A stretch of DNA of 64,000 nucleotides, taken from the NCBI GenBank assembly GCA_963422465.1, contig OY730170.1:744001-808000 (forward strand), written 5' to 3'. The first letter of the stretch is position 1; the number at the start of each line of letters is the position of its first letter. A program made the position numbers and the translations under genes. Below the pieces are notes generated by a model, which made no database searches, had not been told where the DNA came from, and saw only the letters and a program-made list of their open reading frames with translations. Shown here one piece after another: positions 54,383 to 64,000 of this stretch. This stretch comes from Lichina pygmaea (taxonomy: Eukaryota > Ascomycota > Lichinomycetes > Lichinales > Lichinaceae).

Positions 54383-56336
54383 AGGGGAGCGCCGTCGGCG
54401 TGACCCGATGCCTCTTTGGAGCGACGTGTGCCATATCCAGGTCTGAATACAACTCCACTTGTTTGACGAGAAGCGCGCTAGAGATCTCGAGGCAAGATCT
54501 ATCGAAAAGTGTCTTCTCCTTTTCTACTCTGTGCATGACGTTCCCCACAGGGGTGGGCTTATCAGCTTGCTGTTACGTCTAGTTTGTGCATTTTCTTGCT
54601 AGGAGTTTGTCCATCCCGTCATCTCCTCATCTACAAAGAGCTGTTAGCAGCGCTGCACATGGCACGTACCCCTACGAGCACATACTCCGCCCCTACTACA
54701 CCCTTCTTCTTCTCCTTTCTTTCTCTCTCTCCCTCTCTCTTCCTCTCTCTTCCTCTCTTGCTCTTTCTCTTTCCCTCTCTTCTCCCTCTCTCTCTCTCGC
54801 TCTCTCTTCATCCGCTCCTTCTCTGTCTATTTCCCTCTTCCTCCTTTCTCTCCTCCTCTCTTTCCTTTGCTATCATTTTCTCCCACCACAGGCATAGCAT
54901 TTCTATAGAGAGCAATGATAGACCGAATGGACAACGACGAACCTTTACCGGTATAATCTTTCTTTTACATACTGTACGTGGCGCGGCTGGCGTGGCTCGA
55001 TACATGTCGTCCTCGATACTTTTACTTGGCCGTTACCTTGGTGTGCCCACGGAGTCGGGTCGAAAGACAGGGTACATAGAAGTGATGGACAACAAGGGTC
55101 CACCATGCCACGGCAGTCGACAGTGAAGACTGGACCAATCTTAGATCGTGACTTTGGCCGATTAAGAAAGACACAATCCTTCCACGTCACCCTACTGCGG
55201 CCATAAAACTGCGTTGAACCGTAACGGATGTGGAAGCGGGTGGGTAGAAGTGATGGGCATGACGGCGTGGATGGGCTATCATACTATAACTATGGCAGTC
55301 GACAATCGAGACTTGATCGACCATAGATTATGGCTTTGGCTGGTTAAGGAAAGCATGGGACAGCTTGTCAAGGTCTAATCATCAAGTGTTCACTGATTTC
55401 CTGCTTACCGTACGTACGGTATGTACCCCTCGGGTCACGCTGGGTGTCCTGAGCTACAGTAGGAGTGGGCTGTCGTGGCTGTGGGGTTTGTTTCCACCTT
55501 TGAATGGTAGGCTCTTATGGCTCTTGTGGCTCCTGTGGCTCTGTGGAAGCTGCGGCTCTGTGGAAGCTGATGCGCTGTGGAAGCTGGGGCTCTATGGAAG
55601 CTGGGGTGCCGTGGGTGCTACGGCGCGTGGGCGCAGCAGTGATGTCCAGTTTCTGCATCTCGTATGACTTTTGAGAATGATGCTGTTGTCAGTAAACTGT
55701 GATACTCGAGCCACAACTGATGGTTACCGGTACCGGTACCGGTACCGTACGAGTACGTATTCGATTACGTAACACAAATAGGAAGAAGGTCCACGACCAT
55801 CTGATGACATCAAACTTCTCTGAGCGTTGGGCTCCACCTTGAGGTGCGATGACCTTCGCTTTTTCCTACCATACTGTTGCTTGCCCGCTACAGTACTGTT
55901 GCTGCAATACATGAAGTAGACTGGCAAGCCGGCTCCTTTTGTTCTGCATGTTGTTCTTGAATCAACATGCGCACATTTCATTCTTCTTCCGCACATGTCC
56001 AGCTTGTGCTTGTTGACACCTCCACCTGTTGTCCTGTATTATTTGCCATGGGCCATTGTCCCTTCGGATCAACAGCCAGACTATCAGCTGAATCGGGCAG
56101 TAAAGCTGTGGATGCGATTAGTCGTGCGCCGTTGCACAGCCCTATGTACGCACGTCACTTCTTCCAAGAACCAACCGGAAGAGTCTTTCTGCATCCCCAC
56201 GGCACCGGAATCCATTCACGAAATATAAATTGCAGCGCGAGCACCACAGACGCCAGAGAAGTTTCATCTCCCACACCACCACACCATCGAGCATCCACAG
56301 CCGATTTGCAGAGCTATATCTTGCCGCCACTCAGCC
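54383..56336. other. Intergenic with CT-rich tract and simple repeats
   Basis: CT-rich low complexity at 54705-54870 (CTCTCTCC runs), GGCTC/GTGGAAGCTG repeats at 55508-55620, and TACCGG hexamers at 55727-55755. No gene is recognised. Confidence 0.6.
55727..55755. repeat. (TACCGG)n hexanucleotide repeat
   Basis: About four units, self-complementary, running into GTACGAGTACG. Confidence 0.8.
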
Positions 56337-56756
56337 ATGTCCAAAGAGAGCCAAAGGAAAGTCTACCCCTGGTGGTGGGTCCTCGACAGCACCGCCAGCT
56401 GCCACATGGCGCGCGATAAACTGGCCTTCACCGAATACAACCTCCTTCCCGAGCCAATTGAGTTCTGGACGGCAAGTGATTACCCGGTGGAGGCCATCGC
56501 GAAGGGGACCATCCGCGTCTCGTTCTCCAACGCCGATTGGATCTTGCGAAAGGTGTACCACGTCCCCGAGCTTCGCTGGAACACAATGTCGGTCCAAGTC
56601 CTGGCCAGAATTGGCCTTTTCGTCTGGTTCTCGAACGTTGGCGCGTCGGTGATGGACGAGGAAGATTCCGTGATCGTCGAGGAAGCCAGCCTTGTCAAGA
56701 AAGAGGGGGTCTACGTCATGGACATGTACAACTCCAGGCCAATCTATGAGAGCTAG
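56337..56756 (+). mobile_element. Fragment of a Ty1/copia-type LTR retrotransposon
   Basis: A 139-residue frame resembling the protease-like beta-barrel region of copia-type gag-pol (WWVLDSTASCHMARDKLAF at its start, then RVSFSNADWILRKVYHVPEL). No gag, integrase, reverse transcriptase or LTR is seen beside it, so this is a fossil fragment. The single open frame might mean young age or later host use; I cannot decide. Confidence 0.55.
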
Positions 56757-57036
56757 TGCGGGAAATCTTCGAGGGGACATTGGTCGGTATTGCAAGGTAG
56801 GCCGTCTCGACCTTTGATCTCAGTTCGTCGACGCATCCAGCGCCGCGTCAGAAGCAGGAGAAAAGAGCACGAGGAATGCTGGCTGACACTATCTACTGCT
56901 TACAGCGCGAACATGGATCTTCATCTCCTTTCGAAGAACCTGACAAGAGCGACAAGCCGCAAGCCTTACCGGACAGAGTCACCACGAAAGTTTTCGGCGC
57001 GTGCGACAAAAACGGCAATGGAGGGTTGGATCGTGA

Positions 57037-57336
57037 CTAGCTAGGCTCGGCGCGGACCCGGCGAACGACTCTGCGATGCAGACAATACACACGTCGTGAT
57101 ATCTCCGTCCCTTGAACTTCTTTTGTCCCGTCTCCCGTGAGGGAAGTAATCATCCTCTCGAGACGTGTGATTCTGTCGTAACGTCCATCTTCAACCTTGA
57201 CAGGTTCTTGGCCTCGGAAGCTCCAACCCTCGCAGGCTTCATCATCCACACCACTCCTCACACGACCAACCCCCCTCAATGAATAATTCACAGCCGCAGC
57301 CACAGCCACAGCGACAGATTTCACCACATATCTCAC
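57037..57336 (-). CDS. Possible exon of a small hypothetical protein
   Basis: Frame with an Ala/Val-rich stretch (VKSVAVAVAAAVNYSLRGVG) and a charged helix (DGRYDRITRLERMITSLT). It begins with GTG, and a splice acceptor TTTTGTAG lies just upstream, so it would be the last exon of a gene whose start I did not find. No family is recognised. Confidence 0.25.
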   Translation of the reverse strand: MRYVVKSVAVAVAAAVNYSLRGVGRVRSGVDDEACEGWSFRGQEPVKVEDGRYDRITRLERMITSLTGDGTKEVQGTEISRRVYCLHRRVVRRVRAEPS

Positions 57337-57574
57337 CGCCCGTCTCGCTACAAAACTACATCATCCACAAGCCAATGGAGAAGGTATAGGCCGGGTGGAG
57401 TCAAAACCTGCATGTGCGTGTGCACAAAGAAGAGTGTTGGCCGGTAGGTAGGTACACTGCATTCGAGACACTATTCCTGTGGAAGGTCATGAAGGGTTAT
57501 AGAGGGTTGTGCAGCGGTGGACCCGTGATGAGTCCTGCTCTATAAGCTCGCAGTGCTTCGAGCAGCATGTTCAA

Positions 57575-57690
57575 GCTATGCGATACAGCATGCATTGCAC
57601 CATGCAATCCACCATGCAATCCACCATGCGATACATCATGCGATGCATCATGCAATCCACCATGCAACACATCATGCGATACACAAGGTG
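57575..57690. repeat. CCATGCAAT(C/A)CA minisatellite, ~12-15 bp unit
   Basis: About eight degenerate units (CACCATGCAATCCACCATGC, CATCATGCGATACATCATGC), with ATGC steps in register. Confidence 0.85.
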
Positions 57691-57746
57691 ACGAGCTATT
57701 CCACGACACTATGAACTCCGCCCGGCAAGCTCTCTTCGATTGGCAA

Positions 57747-57748
<2 letters not shown>

Positions 57749-57781
<33 letters not shown>
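57749..57781. repeat. Poly-C run (33 C)
   Basis: Uninterrupted C homopolymer in a gene-free stretch. The length is probably approximate in the assembly. Confidence 0.95.
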
Positions 57782-58169
57782 AGTACAAAGCTCTCTTTGC
57801 TCAAGAAGCTCCCCTTTACCCCGGCAAATAACTCCTTTTGGCTGAGAAAGCTCCCCCTTTTACTCTTTTTCCCCTCTTCGGTCTTTTCCTCTTCGGTCTA
57901 CCGGCGTAGGACATCCTAAAAGGCAGTCCACTATCAATAGAAGTGGTCTTTCCAATTTTCCCTCCCTCCCTCCCTCCCTCCTCCTCCCCCTCCCTGTTAA
58001 CCCCCCTACCCTGAGCTCTGTCACCTCTCGAACCTCGAGTTTCCCAAGGTTCTTTTTCTGTCTGGGCACCCGCCAACGTAGCATGGCTGATATGAGTAGT
58101 GAGTAGGAAGTAGTCTCTGTTGCCAACTGGAGGTTGTGCTACGTACGTAAAGACGGGGTCGATGGCTGC

Positions 58170-58400
58170 GGACTGATGACTATAGGGTGATGACCGGGAC
58201 TGATAACTGCGGGGGGATGACTGTAGGTTGATGACTGCGGGATCAATGACTACGGGACGATGACCGCGGGGCGGTGACTGTAGGTTGATGACTGCAGGAT
58301 CAATGACTGCGGGACGATGACTGCGGGACGGTGACTGTAGGTTGATGACTGCGGGATAACGACTGTGGGACGATGACTGGCGATCAATGACTGCGGGTCG
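58170..58400. repeat. GATGACTGCGGGA-type minisatellite
   Basis: About 14 degenerate units of roughly 14-16 bp (GATGACTGCGGGACG, GGTGACTGTAGGTT, GATCAATGACTGCGG) with two alternating subtypes. Confidence 0.85.
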
Positions 58401-58606
58401 AGACTGCGGACCGACCGCTGCAGAGCCACCAGGTGGCCACAGATACTTCTGAAATCGCTTAATGTTCTAGCCATCTCCAGTCAGACCAGAAACCAGAAGC
58501 CCCAGGGAACAGAGAATGAAATCCTGCGGTCTCGGAAATCTCGTTGGACAACCCTTCTTAATACTGTATAGGAGGCTTGCGAGGCACATGCAGTACACAG
58601 AATACT

Positions 58607-58633
58607 CCCCCCCCCCCCCCCCCCCCCCCCCCC
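58607..58633. repeat. Poly-C run (27 C)
   Basis: Second long C homopolymer within 900 bp, with the same orientation as the first. Confidence 0.95.
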
Positions 58634-61600
58634 AAATACCCTGTAAGTACGCAGCTCGGTCTGCACTCGGGTCGAGCTTGAGCCAGGGGTCGGCTTGTCA
58701 CCTTCATCCGAGTCTGTCTGATACGAGTTTGTCTGATCTGAGCTCTCCCCCTCTCACGGGTACAGATGCTAAGACTTGGTCATCTTGCCATCGCAAATTC
58801 AAGCGTAGGGAATGAGAGGTTGGAAGTTTGGTGCTGGTGGTGGAGATGTGGAAACTTCTGAGACCGTCGAGGATGGTCGGGTCCAAGGCTGTTTGTCTGG
58901 CTCAGTGGAAATAGAGCTCGCAGTATCGGGATGGTAGCAGTGCCACATGAGCAGCAGCAGTACCAGCAGTAGAAGTCGTATGCCTCGGGATATCCGCAAC
59001 AGGCTCAGTCATCATGTCAGCTACGTATGTGGCTAGATCCTCGACAAAGGTGTATCGTCAAGGAATGTACCAAGAAATAAAGTATCTTGTGTGAATCACT
59101 GAGGGTGGGTGAGCCATCCGGTTCTTCTGTTTGGTGTGGTTCCTCCTGGGTACAGATTATACTCCAGACTGGTCCGTGACACAGCAGTAGCAGGTATTAA
59201 CAGTAACGTTTGTCATCCTAGTTCACCAAGACCAGAAAATCAAGGACTCTTGCTCAGGGAGTGAGGATCTGGAGGATGACCATCATTAGCCCCGGGCGTT
59301 CTTCCACAAGGATCCCTGTTGCTCGTATCTTTGGATCGCTTGCCACCAGATCGATTGGCTTGCCCCTGCCCGACTGTAGAGAAAGACCATCGTGGCCTGA
59401 TGGAAAAAAGCTCGTTGTGTATCAGCCCAGATCTTTGTCCTGATGGGTGAAAAGACCGTAGTTCGCAGGCAGGTCCCAGGGCGGACCCGCAGATGTTGGT
59501 CCCACGGCACGAGTAGACCAGGGTAGGTCGAGGGTCACGTCGCGACTGGACGTCGGACGGTTTTCCGCGCTGCACCGTCTGATCTTAGAGATGGCCTTCC
59601 CGGTCACGCCTTGTTCCCAGACCGGCCGGAATCGCCGGGACGTACTACGCGTACGTAATATGTTGACGGTCCTCGGCCAATGACCGCCCAGAGCAACGTC
59701 ACCGCCGAGCCCAGCACCAGGAGATGGGGCCGGCTGGAATCGAGGGCCGCCCCTTCGTCCAGTCCGGGAGGGCCGACCGTCGTCCGCCGGGAAAAAGCCA
59801 AATTGGGATCCGATCGCGATCCAGAAATATCCGCTGTCAAATGATGCACTAGCCAAGGGAGCGGCGTTCCCATGCGCCTCTCGCGGGAGATACCGGTAAC
59901 GAACTCGTCCTGGTCTGCATGAGAGGAAGATGCGACGGGCCAGCTGGAAGACATGTAGGTGGCCGTGGGCTGGCATATTAGCCATCCTGATGAGTACGAG
60001 GCCGTAGCGGAGTAACCGGGCTGGAAGCACGATGAGCCCAGAACGGACTCGAACGGCTCCACGACCCTGCCAAAGCCAGCGAAGAGCGCGATTGCGCTCT
60101 CGCGGGGTTGCGCTTCGACCAATTCGAGCATCGATGGTCGGGTCCGTGTCGCCCAATGACCGGGCACGCATCCCTCGCCTTCTTTCTTCTTCCACTCCTC
60201 TGGTCCGCCCTGCATATGCGCGGTGCACGATGCGCTCGTGCATGAAGCTTGGGTGACGTACCGACGTATGGGTCTGAGTACCTTTGTGTCGTACGAGGGC
60301 ATTTCGTACTACTCCGTACGAGGGGCACTGTGGCACCGTGCGCTACGACCACGATCCTTCCACCGCTGAGCTCGGCCGGGCAGGGCAAAAGTCTCGACTG
60401 ATCTTCGTCTCGTGAAACACCAGTCGTGAGGCGGTCCAGAATAGATCGCGACAGCTTCCCGCCGTTCCCGGACGGCATCTCGAGGCTGCGGTGTCGTCAT
60501 CGACATCAGGACCTTGGTCCGGGGGCCCGGGGGCCCGGGGGCCCTTGGGGGGGGGGGGGGGCCCGTCGCCGGCCGTCGCCGGCTTCGCCGAGGACCGTCG
60601 TCGGTCCCCCTCCAAGGTCTCGGTCCCTGGCGAGACGTCGCGAATCGAGGGCCTACCGGTCCGGCCGTTGGTCGACGCACACCATCTCCGAGGCCCCGTT
60701 GCCGCTCTTGCGCAGTCAGCGCATAGGGCGACACCACGAGCAAAAGATCGGATGAATCAGCCCGTCGCACGACGTCGACCGGTCGACGGGACCTTCCTCA
60801 CGTCGTCCTTCGAAGCAGGGGGGGGGGGCCTTCGGTTCATGCCCTCGACGTGTCAATGCATGACGTGAGTCGGTCCTCACGCAGACGGAGACGTTACACC
60901 GTAACGTCTATCTTTGGTATCAGATGCCGGACGAGGCCGGCTGGACCCGAGCACCGGACCCACGATCGTGGAGATGTGTCGCTCCGTCTCGTAAAGCACA
61001 CAGTCCAACCTCCCTTGGGCCTTACGTACCCCGGACCAAGTTAGAGTTCGCTGCAGAAGCCGATCAGGCTGGGAAGAGGACGACGTTCGGGGAGATGGGT
61101 ACAGACGTACTTCCGTACGTACGTACGGACACGGTACGAAGTACCCGAGATCCACCCCCCTTCGCACATGCTCGGCCTGGTCGGTCACGACTCGCTTGCC
61201 GCAGGGCGCATGTCATCGTCGCACAGATCGCATCGAGTCGCATCGGCTTGAGCCGTACGTACAGTATGTACGTACGAAACTTTGCTCGTACAGTAACACA
61301 ACGTGGCCCTCCTGGCAACGGCCAATCGACTCGCCTCTCAATCGGGCCTCTTCGGATGCGTCGGCGCCGTGAGCGCACTTGAGGTCGACGGCCAACGCCT
61401 CAGGTTCGTCCAAGCTGCGGCGCATCGGGTCGTACTGTACCAGCTGTCAGCTGTCGAGTGGATCTCGCCAGCTGCAGCGGTGACCGGATCCAACCCGGAC
61501 GTGCCGACGACCCACGGTAGCGATCCGCGGAGCCGCTCTCCGTCTCGTCCGCTTCCGCGCACAGACCGTACGAGCATCCTTCAAGGTGCCATCTCGACCG

Positions 61601-64000
61601 GACCAGGCTCCCACGCCTCCGTACCCGCTTCGATCCTGCAACGCGCGAGCGGCGAGCCTTATCGTCGAGCTTCCCAAGCCTTCTGCCCCTCGACGCTCCA
61701 ATCGACAGGTTCGCGCGGATCGAAGCTAGACCTGGGCGCTCCACGTCCTGCCGTAGGCTCGCCATGTCGTCGGTGAGGTGGTTTTCCCCGAGCGGGCTCA
61801 CGGCGGGCCGCGCAGCAGCGCACGAGACGAGCTGTCAAGCGGGACTCAGATCTGGCATGTTTGATGGCGCTAATGTACGGACGGAAGGGAGACATGTCAG
61901 GTTGTCATTCCTGTCACGCTTGGCCCGTTCCCCGTTCGTCATCCGTCACGATCTGTAAGCGGTGGCGGAGTGGGAAGAAATGTCCAGGTGGGCCAGGTCA
62001 AGCGGGGAGGAGCGGCACGGCTTCGCGACCAGGCGGCTCACGTGACCAGGTGTGACTCCGGCCTCGGGTCTGTTTGGACGAGGCGTGCATGCCATCTGGC
62101 ATGAGCCGGCGACGGAGGGAGGCGAAGGGAGGAAAGTTGGTCGCTTCAGCGCCGGCCTCAGCTCGGAAGACAAGGCTCGACGAGTCTCGGACGAGGACGG
62201 AATGGGCAGGCCGGAAGGCGTGCGCTCTCGACCGTCTTTGGACTCCTCTAGGCCCATGCCGACGCAGCGCTAAGCGGCCCCCCTGGCAGGGAAAGCCGCT
62301 GTTGATTTTGCCATCGGCCAGCCGCGCCTCTGCTCTTTCGTCCGGTCTTGCCTCGTGCGACGATCGTCTTGATATGCACGTACGGTATCCCGTACGTACA
62401 TGGTCCGGTGGTCCAAGGTAAGCTGTCAGCACGATTGGTGGAAGGGCGCGATTCCAGTCCCTCCTGCACCGTCTTTTTCCTTCCAACTAGGCTCGTTAGG
62501 CTTCAACAGCCGTCTCGTCGACCGTCCTGACGGCAGTAGGTTCGGACCAGTCCGATGTCAAGGACGACATGGCCATCGTACCGCAATCCCTAGGCTGAGG
62601 CTTGCTGGATTCAGGCTCAAGTGTCATTATTGACGCTGCGCGCTGCAGCGTAGTGAGAACCCTGTCAGAGGGCGCTGATTCGTCAGCTCTTACTAAGCCG
62701 GGGCCTTGTCGGGCCGGTGGTACATGCGTACCCTCGTACAGAGTGCTCGTAGGTGCTGCTGGTAGTCAGCCTTGCTCTGTCGATGGCTGGACCAGAGTCG
62801 AACTTACTGTACGTTACGTACGTACAGTAATCACTTCGCTTTCGCGTACGCATGATCGCGATGAGGAAGGCCGGGAGCATCAGGAGTCAAACGTAAGACG
62901 ATACCTTAAGATATACGTACGTCGACTGTTGCGGGTCGTTCTTACGAGATGATTTGAGACCAGGTCATGGATGGTTCGAAAAGCTGAAGAGGTGGCGGCG
63001 ACATGCATCTTCCATCGAGACGCTTGCCAGGAGGGTGCGGGCCGATCACGAGACGTACGGTGAGGAGGTAGTAGCGGGGTACCTTTCCATCCGGGTTCGT
63101 ATGGAAAGAACTCCTCCCAGATACTTACAGTCCATGCGCGACCAGGATCCGATGTCCTCTCCAGCTGACGCGCGAGCTGGAAATCAGCTTCGGGGTACCT
63201 GAGAAGAAAGTATCTGTCGTGCCCGTACGAGTACGTATCACAGCCCCCCGCCCCGCCGAATCTGGTGCCACCGGTCAGATGTTCGACGAATCTGTGGCCA
63301 CCACCGCCACCACCGACCGGGGGCCCTGGCCTGTCTGGGGGGCCGCTTACCTCATCCACGTCCGGATCGAGACGGCCTCACGGTCGAACGATCCCCAATG
63401 GCCGCCGGCTCTTCCGCAGACAGCCGGTCCTGCTCACTCGGCATTGGGAAGATGGTCACATGGCTCGTCCAAGCCGATAAATTTACACAAGGTATCCTAT
63501 TTCAGCTGTCGATGCGCCTTGGCGCACGAGTCGCTACCGCTCCGGTCGCTGTGATTAGCGGCATCTGCCGAGGATGAGCACACGACCAGAGCTGTTGGCT
63601 CTCCATCACCGCTACTGGCAGTCCTGGCAGACGACGGTCGAGGCAACGCTAAGGTGCTTTGTACAGGACCTTAGGACACGACGCTCGAATCGGACCGACG
63701 ATGGCCGAGGGCGAGCCGGTCCGGGTGTTCGCCATGGTCACGGCGCACGCGCCCCAGACGGGGCCCAGGCGAGGACGCCCAATCGGGTCGGCTGCGTCCA
63801 CCATGCCGCCCCGTTTGGCAGTCGACTAGCCCGGCCATCGGTGCTCGATTGCCGCCACGACACGGCTTTTGGGGTCCGATGCTACGCTACCGGGACGAGA
63901 GCTCGCGATGGCCAGAGTCACATTCGGCCGCTAGCCCCTAGCCCGAGTACGCCCCCGTACGACCGGGCCGGGACAAGGGGGACGGCCAGGTGAGGGAGTA
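58634..64000. other. Gene-poor GC-rich stretch
   Basis: No frame over about 5.4 kb shows recognisable domains. The longest are Arg/Pro/Ser-rich, as expected from random GC-rich sequence. It holds GGGCCC tandem units and a G run at 60521-60561, and GTACGTAC clusters at 60305, 61105-61145, 61255-61290, 62375-62400 and 62810-62830. A gene that enters from the right edge cannot be excluded. Confidence 0.5.
60521..60561. repeat. GGGGGCCC tandem units and 15-G run
   Basis: Three GGGGGCCC units followed by CTT and an uninterrupted run of 15 G, opposite in strand sense to the poly-C runs. Confidence 0.9.

Noticed and set aside
59422-60336. 304-residue frame on the minus strand
   Set aside because: Arg/Pro/Ser-rich throughout, no ordered domain text, and equally long frames exist on overlapping phases, as expected in GC-rich DNA.

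Overview
The window is nuclear DNA of a filamentous ascomycete (Pezizomycotina). Evidence: short introns (about 46-245 nt, mostly 50-80) with GTRNGT donors; the usual single-copy ascomycete gene set (KlpA/Kar3 kinesin, Loa1, Taz1, NOSIP, Ubp12, Snx41/Atg20, Tim23, histone H4 with two introns, APC3/Cdc27, Slc1); a HeLo-like/ankyrin gene; a Tc1-like transposon decayed by C-to-T and G-to-A changes of the repeat-induced point mutation (RIP) type; and the recurring TACGGAGTA / TACTCCGTA motif between genes. There is one assembly gap of 200 N at 9091-9290.

Layout. 0-4.4 kb: kinesin-14 (minus, C-terminus cut by the window edge) divergent from a Loa1-type acyltransferase. 4.4-11.5 kb: accessory stretch with a lineage-type hypothetical gene, a chymotrypsin-fold protease gene, a tiny palindromic element, a repeat copy beside the gap, and a RIP-decayed Tc1-like transposon with 40-odd-bp inverted ends. 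11.8-29.5 kb: housekeeping block with a Ser/Thr kinase, tafazzin and NOSIP head to head, a very long Ubp12-type deubiquitinase and sorting nexin Snx41/Atg20. 30-45 kb: a single-pass membrane protein, an 83-bp satellite, TIM23, an unknown GC-rich gene, a carrier protein with a 270-290-residue helical tail, and a HeLo-like/ankyrin gene. 45.0-45.8 kb: a MITE with 115-bp inverted repeats. 47-54.4 kb: histone H4, APC3, Slc1. 54.4-64 kb: almost gene-free, with CT tracts, minisatellites, long poly-C runs, a fragment of a Ty1/copia element and a GC-rich tail where I recognise no gene.

Exon models were made by eye from reading frame, splice signals and family memory. Those marked high confidence join in phase and give complete proteins. 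Three genes act in glycerophospholipid acyl transfer (Loa1, Taz1, Slc1) and two in organelle membranes (Tim23, the carrier), but they are scattered on both strands, so I do not read them as a cluster. No tRNA, rRNA, CRISPR or secondary-metabolite cluster was seen.

Nothing here is a clearly new biological system. The most unusual items are the carrier with a long LEA/apolipoprotein-like tail, the protease with a long N-terminal region, the HeLo-like/ankyrin protein without a nucleotide-binding domain, and the family of TA-flanked inverted-repeat elements that share the end TACCCGTGCCAC.
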